A stretch of 64,000 nucleotides of DNA from Vandiemenella viatica. Taxonomy: Eukaryota > Arthropoda > Insecta > Orthoptera > Morabidae. The stretch lies in the NCBI GenBank assembly GCA_031002005.1, contig JARYHS010008074.1, positions 345,550,932-345,614,931 of the forward strand, read 5' to 3'. Both the position numbers and the translations under genes were made by a program. Below are positions 34,881 through 46,600 of the stretch, piece by piece. The notes beneath the pieces were generated by a model. That model was not told the origin of the DNA, made no database searches, and saw nothing but the letters and a program-made list of their open reading frames with translations. Numbering within the stretch: position 1 is the stretch's first letter; each line of letters starts with the position of its first letter.

Positions 34881-35036
34881 TATTAAACATTGGATAGTAT
34901 AAAAAACCACCGCTTACCAAAGAAGGGGATTCCAGCGGCGTTGGTACACGAAAATCGTGTTTTTTTTGTGTACCGACGCCGCTGGAATCCCCTTCTTTGG
35001 TAAGCGGTGGTTTTTTATCCTATCCCATGTTTAATA
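34881..35036. repeat. Foldback element with 49-bp stem differing at one position
   Basis: The left stem (34901-34949) and right stem (34968-35016) are reverse complements with a single mismatch, separated by 18 bases. The weaker outer arms (TATTAAACATTGGATAG against CTATCCCATGTTTAATA) extend the palindrome to about 34881-35036. It could be a very short MITE inserted in an AT tract. A transcript would form a long stable hairpin. Confidence 0.9.
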
Positions 35037-35067
35037 TATCCGCTTTTAGCTCCTTTGTTTCCTAACC

Positions 35068-35107
<40 letters not shown>

Positions 35108-35109
35108 GA

Positions 35110-35447
35110 TTATTGTTTCACATTATTGGTACAGAATGTTATATCTTAATCCAAACCAATAATTACATTCGGCATATTCTTTACATAGAATAAATATGAG
35201 TAACATGGCCTGTAAATACAATAGGCATAAATCTCTTGTGCACATTAAAGGAATAGAAGATCATAAATAAGTGTGTTGTTAGGCAGTCAGCCGTTTCTGG
35301 CTAAAATGCCTTCCTATATACACGGCCTTGAAGTGGACAGAGGATTGATTTTTAATTTCAAATTTCATAAGGCTGTAAAATGATTCAGTAAAATTATATA
35401 GTAAACAATGAAATAAAAGACACTAAGTAGCGAAAAGGAATTAAATT
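35110..35447. other. No gene recognised
   Basis: AT-rich, non-coding, with no repeat signature seen. Confidence 0.5.
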
Positions 35448-35786
35448 AGGGGGCATCCATAAATTACGTGAGGTGTATTTCCGGACCCCCCTTCCACCCT
35501 GGTGAGACTTCCTGAGATATGGTTCCTTGAGACCCACCCTAGAGGTCGCCCTCCCATGTTTTTGAGACCTTTTTTTTTTTTTTTAAAGGTCTCGCCAACT
35601 CTTTTCGGTGAAATACCCCCGTAAAATTGACTTTCGCGTCATTTGTAGACTTTTTTTTTAAGCTCTACAGTCCAACAAAATTTTTCAAAACCTCGCATGA
35701 GATTTTCATTGATCCTCCCCCTTCGTGAGATTTCGCCGGATGCCCCCCTCCCCCATTTCACCTCGCGTAATTTATGGACGTCCCCT
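35448..35786. mobile_element. MITE with ~26-bp inverted ends (copy 1)
   Basis: The left end is AGGGGGCATCCATAAATTAC; the right end read inward is AGGGGACGTCCATAAATTAC. The 339-bp interior has C/T-rich and poly-T tracts and no frame. A related copy lies at 60549-60834. The target duplication is not clear, so the superfamily is unassigned, though the ends resemble some hAT-like MITEs. Confidence 0.75.
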
Positions 35787-37116
35787 GAGGATAGGGAAAT
35801 GAGTCACCACTTACCTTTAGATGGTGGATGTGGGGCGCGAGCGCACAGAAAAGGCAAAAACACAACTGATAAAGAAATTTTTGGGAGGAGCACTTTGTCT
35901 ACAGGAGAATCTCCCATAATGTTCTCATCCTTTAAATGAGCTGTTTAGTCTTTTCAAACATTCAAAGAATTTGACGAGCACAAAACTTAAATCGTTTTTC
36001 ACTAACACAAAATCCTTTACAATTACTTTGTTGCGCGCATTTATGAATATCAGTGGTGGCTGGGTATCTTTAAAGACGAGTGATCAAGAAAATTATCTAC
36101 TGGTGCCTTTTTTTAATCTAACTGCCACCAAAAACTGCCTTCCAGATATCTAAAAAGGACATGGTATGGGTTCCAGTGAGTAAAGTTGTAAGGAAGAACA
36201 CTCCTACAGAACTAAAAAAAAAAATTTCTGGGAGAACCCACAACATTAGTGAAAAACTGTGCAACGAAATTTCTACACTCTTTAATATTTTAATCAAATT
36301 ATGAACATTCATGGTAAGGCCTAATTGGGTAAATGAGCATTTTTTAATGTTGGTAAAATTAAAATATTAATGATACATTGCATTTTTAGTGCATCAGTCA
36401 TGTATGTGTTTTATTTTTTATCTAAATGCGACTAAATATTTATGCCTACATCAAAGTTATTGATAACGTTCAGTGTGTTCTTGTGAATCCCTAATGTTTT
36501 TAGCTGTTAACTGAAAAATTTTGTTTCTTAGTCAATAAGTAAATTTCAAACCTTATTTACCATTATACGTACAGTGCGTACGACAGTTTTTCTGAAAACT
36601 TTGATTCCATATAACTCTGGAACCAGTTGAGTCTGTCACCAAATTTTTAACAAATGTTTATACCATGAAGATGTGCTTTGTGAATTAATTTCATAATTTT
36701 GACTTAGTCCTTTTTGAGATACTCTTCTTCAGATATTGAAAAAGTTCGCCATTTAGGTAATTTTAAAAATTTATATAAAAATGGACAAACTTCTCAAGCT
36801 TCATATTTTTTTACAGCAAGCTTACCTACAATAAATCTACAAAAGAAAAAAAAATAAGGGTCTCTCTTCCTTTCAGTGATTTTACAGCTCTGAAGTTCTT
36901 GTTTTCAGTTAATTTAAACTTGGAAGTTATATATTTTATTCTCCACTCCCCTTACTATTTAGGTAATCTATGTTATAACAAAAAAAAACTAGAGAATTTT
37001 ATTCTGAACATTTTGGTTTTTATTTTGTCTTGATAGCTTCAGAATTAACGGAGTTATAAACATTTACGCATAACTTGTTTTCAGCTAAAATTCGGTTTGG
37101 ATGCGAACTTAAAATG
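35787..37116. other. Upstream intron/flank of the RpL34 exon, no gene recognised
   Basis: No transposon ends or coding frames are convincing. A block at about 36570-36740 (ACTCTGGAACCAGTTGAG onward) looks like a dispersed repeat fragment. By position this is probably RpL34 intron. Confidence 0.4.
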
Positions 37117-37117
37117 C

Positions 37118-37175
<58 letters not shown>
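37117..37175 (+). repeat. Compound microsatellite (C)18(AC)20
   Basis: A run of about 18 C is followed directly by about 20 AC units. Confidence 0.95.
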
Positions 37176-37177
<2 letters not shown>

Positions 37178-37585
37178 TTAAACACAGTTTTGAGAGCCCT
37201 TAGTATTGGGGAGTAACTGGTAAAAATTAAGAGAAACAAAAATGTTGAGCAACAATTTTTTTTTATCTGGGTGTTTTTTAATGGATTGGCCCATTCACAG
37301 TATTTTTAATTCACTGGTTGTTTACATTTTCATTTTTTCCTCTCCTGTTTGTCTTTGACGATGAACAAACTGTTGTGTTTGATCGATTCCCTGTCAGTAT
37401 TGGGAATTTAGCTTTTATATCTATAACTTGGCACTGAAAGAAAATTCAAATAGCCTATAAGGTGGGTTAGTATGGTTTAGTTTTTATTTCTTCTGTTCAT
37501 TTAATTCATGCTTGGAATTTTATTTTGCAAGTTTTTCATAATATTTAGTACCATGTTTTAGTTCCCACCAAATTGGTTGAAATAA

Positions 37586-37587
<2 letters not shown>

Positions 37588-37644
<57 letters not shown>
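37588..37644 (+). repeat. (CT)n microsatellite close to the RpL34 acceptor
   Basis: About 28 CT units end roughly 45 bases before the RpL34 exon. The tract is pyrimidine-rich on the coding strand and could serve in splice-site recognition. A competing AG occurs at 37657-37658 (TTGTTTAG). Confidence 0.95.
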
Positions 37645-37648
<4 letters not shown>

Positions 37649-37688
37649 GTTTAGCACTTGTGGCCTTACACATATTTCAACTTTATAG

Positions 37689-40600
37689 TGTTCGTACTCC
37701 TGGAGGGAAGCTTGTATATCAGTATCTGAAGAAACCTAAGAAGATTCCTAGATGCGGACAATGTAAAGACAAGCTGAGAGGTATTCAGCCAGCAAGGCCA
37801 ATGGAGAGATCAAGAATGTGTCGTAGGAAGAAAACTGTGAAAAGGGCGTATGGTGGTGTCTTGTGCCACAAGTGTGTAAAAGAAAGGTGCGTATGTACCT
37901 TAGTTTGTGAGAGAGGTTGTTGCTATCATTGAAGTAGTAATTTGATAATTATATATGCTGTTGGGAAACTGAAATAAGGTAGGCATAAATGGATCTTCAA
38001 ACTATTGTGATGCTAATTCTTGAATAAATATGTTGCAATTGACACATTTCTAAATATATATCAGCAAGATAGTGTCAGTGATATTTACTCTTGTAGCTGA
38101 CCACTCTGCAAGACACTGAAAAATTTCTGACATTGATTCTAATTTCACAAATGTTGCTAGTGAAAGCTTTTTCAACATAATTCATGTAGCTCTATGAAAT
38201 TCATATTATTTAACAATTAAGTTGTGACAAATGCTCTGTATTTTGCGTAGGAATGACCGACAATCCATTATCACCCTAATAGAATATATTTAAACACAAC
38301 CATAATTACTTTTGTTTTTGCCAACCCTAGATGCAAAAAACATTGGACTGTGCTATCAGTTTTCCCCCAATGGCAGCAGCTGCTATGATTTTAGATGGTG
38401 TGAACTAGTTGTCCAGTTCAAACTAGGCACCAGGCAACTGCCATGTCTTACCAAGGGAGGTCACAAGAACCGTAATGGTGATTGAAATGGTCCTTTTCTT
38501 TTTCTTCTGGCTACGTCAGGGCTCCTTACTTTAAGTCTGAAGTATTTCCTTCTAATGTGCCTCTGAAGAATTTTAATTAGATTAAATACCATTGATTGAG
38601 AGATGGTGTATCTACACTGGGCGTAGTGGGTGAGCGTTAACACTGGCCTCGCATTCGAGAAGATGCTGGTTTGAATCACCATCTGGCCATTGCCATTTGG
38701 GTTTCCAACGGTTTCCCCAGGTCAGTCCGAATTAATGCTAGGATTCTTCCTTCAAAAGGCCATGGCCCAATTCCTTCCTGTTCCTTGTCCCCAGTCCTTG
38801 CATCTATAGTGATTTAGATGTTGATGAGGATTAAAGCTATAAAAAAAGTGTACTACATGGTAACATTCTAGCTTATATGCAGAAAGTCTGAGTTTGGCTG
38901 CCCGCAGTTCCAGTTCTTTTTTATTGGCTGTTGATTCATAGTCCAATCAAATTGACAATGCCATGTATTTTCTATGATAGCTGTGGTGGCAACACACACA
39001 CACCTTTGTTCTGTGGAAATGTACTCTGCTTTGTCAAATTTGTTGTTTGTTTGCCATCAATTAAAAATATTCTAAAAGGCTGCAAAATGTACAAATTTTA
39101 TAAGAGTAATGAGAGATGTCTTGTAATGCCACATTAAAAGTGCATTGTTCTTCACTTGCTTTTAATGCATCAGTTTTTTAATGTGCTTGGTTTGCTTAAA
39201 AATTAATTGAAAAATTAGTGACATTATTAAATATCAGTGTAGATGTTTTTCAAGATTTGAAGTGTGCTTGTATTGTAGTTTTTACATGCTTTATATTAGC
39301 TTGTCCTGTATGTATGAATGTCCCCGCAGGGGCCTGGTACGCAAGTGCCAGGTACGGGTTTGGCGAACCCGCGGTTCCCTAGCTGGAAACTTGTAAGCGC
39401 CACAAGTTTCCCACACCGTAAACTCCTACCATGCTTCAACGACCACCGTAGGGCGTGGCGGTGGAACGTTTCGTGTCTAGGAGAATGGGGATCTTGGCTT
39501 CATCGCGAGGACGGATGAAACCTCTATTAAAAAAACCCTCAACCTCAAGGTCAGCCACGTGCCGAGGAGGTGCATGGGTGAAAGGCAGATCACTCGCTAA
39601 CGTGCAACCTCAGGGGCACCTGCGCAACTCTGTTGTAGCGCTTCCTTTTAAAATGGTTTTTATTCGTGGGACCAAAATTCGGTCTTCCACCAAAACCAAA
39701 AAACTCTGTGGTACGGGTGTGCCGCAGACTAAGCTAAATACACCCAATTCTAAGAAGAGGGTGAGGGTTGATAGCCCCCTCGCTTCTGAAAGTGAAAGCA
39801 ACAGAAAAGTTTGTTAGCTCGTAAACGCTTTTGTTATTATGGACAGAGTAGAAGGCTCATTTGAGGTGGTGTCACCTTTTTATATATTGAAAGGACTAGA
39901 GGGCCTAGTGGGGTCACTAAGGTTTTTGCTTTGATTATAAAATGAACAATTTGTAGAAGCCTACAGCGGAAAAATACCAAAAATTATTTGTCGAACTAGC
40001 TACAGAAACAACCACTGATTTTTATTCTACGGAGCTTGAGAATGTAATAACTTCAATTCGAGAATCATTTATATTTAAACTGAAAGTTAGAGATTAACAA
40101 AAATCTTTCACAAGAATGATTAAAATTTTAAACTAAGTTAGTTTTTTTAGGAGATATTTACGAGAAAAATGCATGTGTAGTATAAGGTAAGTGCAACAGC
40201 TAAATAACTGGATGTTATGGACAATATTTCGTAACTGTGGATAAATAATTATAGATGAATAATATTTTTTTTTCCATTGAAACTCAATTTATTGTTTATT
40301 TATTTACCGACCGTGTTCACTTCAATGCACTTAGAAACTGTGATGTTTAAGTGTTCAGGTAGCCAGGTAGCTGCAGGGTTAAAGAACGCTAAAGGAATTT
40401 GAAGATCCTTTATTCGAACCTTGATTAGGATATTTTTTCGCATGTACATGTTTTTGTTTGCCGTTTGTTGCTTTACAGAATCATGGTTTTATTAGAAGTA
40501 TAAAACGTCATGCAACCGTTTGAGACATAAATTGCTGCCATACAAGAAAACATTTATAAAAAGATAACCTCCTGCTTTTAATTTTGAAACATACCAGAGA

Positions 40601-43600
40601 TACATCATCGTTGCAACAAAACCCAAGTACTCTGTGGTGAATAATAGGATTTATTTTAAAATTAACATTGCACACTCTCGCAACAATTCCAGAACGCTTT
40701 GAATCCTTTTTGTTGGAATTTTTACGTGACGATACAACTGTATGTTGGGTGCGCAGACTTCCGCGGTCGTTGTCAATGTAATCTTGGTTGTCCGGGTTGA
40801 ACCGCGTCAATTTGTTAAAACCTGATGTTTCAGCCATCATTTTGTGGCCTTCTTCAGAGTACTCAACCCGGACAACCAAGATTACACAACTGTATGTTGC
40901 CTTTCTGACATAAATGCATCTATTTAAGCGGTATTTACTTTTAATGCGCAAGTTATTTTCAGTTTGTTTGTTTGTTTTTGTTTTTTGTTTTTTAACTTTT
41001 TATTGGTTGCAAGTAACATCCAGTTTCAATTTTGAAGTCTTTATTGGTTATGTCTCAAATGTTTATAATACTCTTGCTATCCAAAAAATTTGTGAAACAT
41101 TCGGGGAAAGAAATTAATCTTTGTTGGATTTTAGAAAATGAATATGCGGCGCTACCAACAGCAACTAGTATCTAAAGAAAACTTTCACAAATATCAAAAC
41201 ATATTCCGAAGCGAGGATCGAACCTAAGAACCCTAACTTTACTGATACTCGCCTTAAACAGCGTAATACATTATCTCAAGGAAATTATGGTGCAAATTAT
41301 ATTTGCAGTAAATGATATACGACTTAGTGGCAATGTCGTCTGGGTTTCTATGTGCAAGATGCAGTGACTTTTTTCCTATTCAGCTAATGCGGGAACACTT
41401 AGGTTTATTTGGTGAGTTTTTATTGTTGTGGTTGTAGATTGATGTACTACACACTATTTATAAACCATATTTCCAACAATTTATACACAAATTCAGGGAA
41501 ACAAACCAAATGTTACTTACATAGAGTGAGCGCCTGCTGGCACATGACATCACGAGTATCATTGGCCCGCGCCAGGCAGCAAAGGAGCGTTTTAGCGGGC
41601 TTTCAAATACTCTAAATTTTAACATTTAATTTTACGTAAAATAAACACTTATGTCAACAAAAAAAAATAGTTCTCGGTAAATAACGTGTATCAATAAACT
41701 ATTTAAAACAATTTTCAAAAAAAAGTCAAATAGCCAATTAAATTAAAATAATGAGAATGGTTGTAAACTGTAAAAATAAAGGATAGGGATGAAGGCAGTG
41801 ATACAAAACGTCTCCTTTTTTAATTGTGGCGAGACTGTACACATTTGATCCCCTTGTGAAATCTCATTTATTACATGAATAAGATTGCATTCCAAGGTAA
41901 ATGGTGCCAAACCTTAAATTGTCAAATGGCCTGAATGGATTGGCATGAATGTTGTGGGCTTTTAGTGGAAGCATACTTTAAGGCTGAAGTTTACTGACCT
42001 TTGGGACCTTTGCTAAATCTTTAATCCATCTTGTGCTATTTTGTTTCTGGAAGTTGTCTTGAGGCATCTTGATCTAACCAATATCTCGTGGCCTATGAAA
42101 GATGTTAATTGTCAGGAATCATTGACACCACTCCATCAGTTAGGGTCGGAGAACCAGTTTAGGCAGGGTAAGGTCAGGGAAAAATGATTATGTATGTGAA
42201 ATTCTACCTAATAAATAATGTAGGCAACAATTGACTTATGAGTTACTTTTTATTAACTACTGAAGATTGCATAGGTATAGTCAAAAGAGCGATCTGCAAG
42301 GATAGCCTTTACAAGTATTAATTACTGAGCAAGCCGCATGTAGTCTGAATGCTATCTGTACTTATAAAATGCAAGTTTTGGTCATCTATCACACCATGAT
42401 GTCACACTATGACATCACATTATGATGTCACATTTATTGGCTTCGTAGTCAAACTTACGGTCAGAGATGTCATTCTAGGTAATGCGCAATATTTAATAAA
42501 TGATAACTTTTCTAAACATCCACAGAACACTGAAAGTAAAGTATGTATTAAATTTAAATCAACTTGTCATCATTAGATGCTTATATTTACGTATACTCGT
42601 TCGATATATAGAAGTATTCCTTAAATTCTTTGTCCGTAGATATATAACATAAGATAAAAGCTTCAATTTTCGAGCATCGATGTTAGCAAAAGTTTTGATT
42701 AAATTGTTATTTAGCATGGGTCAGAATTGAAACTGGCATTTGATGTTACAGTAGAGGTCGTGAATAATTTACTTTCCTTTTTTTTTTTTTTTTCAAAATA
42801 ATTTAAACTGTGTCCAACTATTGAAATTATTGATTTGTTTGAATGGAAATAGTTGCACACTGGTGCGATCTGTGCAACCTAGACTATTAAAACAAATGTT
42901 GCGTGAGATAATGTAAGTTTATAAGATTTATTTTAATTTCCTTCGCTTTCACTGGACAATATTATTGAGCAACATGTAACTGTATCGGCCATTCAAATGT
43001 AATATCGATCTTAATCACGGATAACAAAAAAAAAGTGGAAGAACCCATGAAGATTTTTGAACAAATTTATATTGCGATACATTATTGCCATTAAAATACT
43101 ATTAATATGTGTGAGGTATTATTTTTCTGGTAGCAAATGTAGCGTAATATTTGGTTAGGTTGAAATACAACCTGGACCAGGATGGAAACGGAAACCTTTA
43201 GCTACAGCACAAGACACGAGGAATTACATTGAATTTTATTTAATAAAAAATTCTATTTAGTTATGCAATTGCTAAGAAATGAATTTGCCATAACACTGAA
43301 AGAAAAGTATGTATTTCATTTAAATTGACATATTATTTATGAGTTGCTTTTTTCCTTGAAATCATTACTTGGTTTGAATGAAACAAGCCATCTATGCTGC
43401 TTAAACCACAATTAAAACTAATATTATGTGGCATAACTTAAGTTATTAAGATTATATTTTTTGCATCTTTCGTTTTCACTGGGGTCATTATTTCAGCTGC
43501 ATGTATGCTGTGTCAGCTGTTAAAACCTTGATCTTCAACACAGATAATAAGAAAGAAAGGTCTTAGAACCCGTGAAGCTTTTGGGTCAAGTTTATATCGT

Positions 43601-46600
43601 GATGCATGATGACATTGACATGCGATACAGGGAATGTATTATATCACATGTGATTAAAGCTGAAATATTAGTGGATATTGTGGTTAAGCTAAAAATGCAA
43701 CCTGGACCAAGTTGACAACTGAAGCTTTTTGCTACAGCCCAAGGGACGAGAAATTACAATGAGCTTTATTTTATAACAATTCTATTTAGTTAAGCAACTG
43801 CAGAGAAATAAATCACAATAACATGCCATTAAATCCGTCATTTTTGATGGGCTTTAAGACTAGTAGAATGATAATTTACTAATTGAATGATGAACTGACA
43901 TGATGGATGTATGATGCCGAGGCAAACTAATGAGAAATGCCAACAATTAACCCATCCTGACTAGTTGGTAACAATTGATAGTTAGCGCAAGTACGGCTTG
44001 CTGTGCTCGCTCATAAGTTCTGTTTTGCATCATTAAATGGAGCAATAATAACCTTTTAGTCATTCGCCAGTGTATTATCAATAAACAGCTCTTGCTGACA
44101 GTTGCACTTACATACTATTCTTACTTGAGGCTCCACTAACTTTACAAAATATTTCCACTTGATAAATTCCCCATTCTTCCAAATAAATGTATATATCCAA
44201 TATGATCTCTACATTATGAAATATCTGTCGCTGACCTTCTTTAGATTTTCGTAAGTAATGGACTTATATTCCCTATCCTTCTTTGTAGTAAATTAAATTA
44301 CATTTACTGGTGGCAAATTATGTGCTGTAACTTATATTTTTAATTTAGTATTTGTGCCTTATGAAAATGAATTTTTGTTAATCCATTCTTGCTTTTACAC
44401 CTTAACTTAAACTCGGGCCAGTATTCTATCATTTTGATTGTGATAATATATTTTATGGCTCTTTCAGTGCTGTATCAAGTAACTTGTTTTATGGATGAAA
44501 TAAATATAGGCCGTATTTGTGTCTTAGTTTCGTAATTGTTCATTGTGGCAATGTCATTTTCAGAATTGCTCCCTCTAGTATAGTCTTAATTTCAAATCAG
44601 TGATTCAGAACCTGCACTGGAAAATATTATTATTTCTTCATAATATTTGGTAACTGTGAATTGTATTTCACACTAGGATGTAACGCAACCTGTAGTTTAA
44701 TTTGAAGTGGTTCATCATATTGTTAATAGTTTTGATGCTTATTTTTAATTACTACTTACTGGGTATGACTGAAGTGAGGAAGAAACTGATGGGTGGTAAA
44801 TTTACTGTTAGTAATGTGTCTCACTTCAGTTATAGAGAAAACATCAAGTTACTGGTCCTTAATAAAAGTATTAAAAATTGTATTCAAAGATTATCTTACT
44901 TAAATTTACATACCAGCCAACAACACTTTTCCCATAAAATTTACGTGATGTTATTTTATGCTTGTGTGGATGAATTGTTATTTTAAGAATTTCTAAACCA
45001 AAATTTTAATGGTAGTTTCCCTAAACACACACACACACACACACATCCTCCCCCTTTCCTACACCCACCTACATTTGCCCTCTACTAATTTTAACTTTAA
45101 ATTCTTTCAAAATTTTTGGTTAATTATTCATCATTTTTCTTAGTAATTTATTCTAATTCCTGACACCCTTACCTAAAAAAAGATATTCTTCCTACACCCT
45201 TGTGCCTGAAATAGAGTGCCAGCTTGTTGTGATGGTCATCTTTTCCCTTCCACACATTACTTTTCATTCTTACACCAATATCTTTCTATTCCTCATCACC
45301 AATATATGCCTTGTATACACTCCCATGACACTCTTCTCCAGTCTATCATATCTGTTACTGATTCTGTTCTGTGATAATTTCCAGAAACATATGTAGCAGC
45401 CTTTTTTTTCCCCCTCACCCTCTCCAACTCCTGTATTTGATACTCAAAATATGGATCCCATATCACACTACCATATTAAAGCAATTGTCTGACCAAAGTT
45501 TTGTAACCCAACTCCTATACTTCTCTCATACATCCCTTCTTTCTAAAACCTATCCAATGTGTCCTCCCCAGTTAAGCTTGTTATCAAATGTGATGCCAAG
45601 ATATTTACATATCGTGCCTTCAACAAGCACCTTATAATTAAAAGCCGCCTTTAGTTTTTTATTTGTGTATCTAATAAGCTAACTCTGCATTTATCTTCAT
45701 CCCATGTTTACCAACCCAACTAGATATCCTGTCCAGATCACCCTGCCACTGTTTACAGTCCTCTACTGTTTTGATGCGTTTACATAGCATTGTCATCTGC
45801 AAGCAATCTAGTTTCTAATAGTAAACAGTCCCAATCTGCTACCATGTGGCACTCCCATTTTACTCCCTTTTCTTTTAATACTGCAGTTCTTACCCCAACT
45901 TTCTACATTTTAAAAATTCTTCTACCCGGCAAATCACTTTCTCATCCATTCCAATAGTTTTTACCTTATTTACTATCATGATATGGTTCACTCTGTTAAA
46001 AGCCTTTGAAATATCTAGTACTACACTATCAGTTTGGCCTTCCTTGTCCATTTCATCTGAAATATCTTGCATATATCCCACCAAATGATTGAAGATCCTT
46101 GCCTAAAGCCATGTTGCCTACTTGAAAACCACTTACACTCCTCACACATGTGGTTGCATATCAATATCTCCATTAATTTCCCTGCCACTGATGTTAAACT
46201 GATTGGCCTATAATTTTCGACTGTATTTCTCACCCCACTCCTTTATGTACAGGCACTATTATCACACTTTCTCCAGTCCTCTGGTAAGCAGCAATTACCC
46301 ACTCAATTTAAATAATATTTCAAGGTAAGGTACAATGTCACGCATGGCTATCTTGAAGACATCTATAGTAATATTTTCTACGCCAGCACCTTTGTTTTTT
46401 ATCGGATTTCTTAGTTTCCCATTATTAATTTAATATTTTTTTGGTCTGCTCATTTCTAATTTGTTGTTAAACTCGTTCTCCGATTTATACCCGCCCATTT
46501 GATTCATTGTCCCTAATGCTTTCACTAAACCAGTTACCTAAAATCTCTGCCTTTTTCAAATCCTCGATAACTTCTTCTAAGCTCCATCCCATTAACCCAG

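Larger units (their letters stand above)
33965..35109 (-). mobile_element. Possible Helitron with ~186-bp minisatellite
   Basis: The left end reads A then CTAGCTGGTACCCATGAC, like the 3' ends of the other Helitrons in this window. The right end at 35108-35109 is GA followed by T, giving a TC start on the minus strand (TCATATATATATAT). The interior is mostly the minisatellite at 34010-34850. The right end lies in an AT run, so it is uncertain. Confidence 0.4.

Noticed and set aside
37573..37932. 119-codon frame covering the RpL34 exon
   Set aside because: Its N-terminus is only the translated CT microsatellite and its C-terminus is intron. The true exon is 37689-37886 by splice sites and phase.
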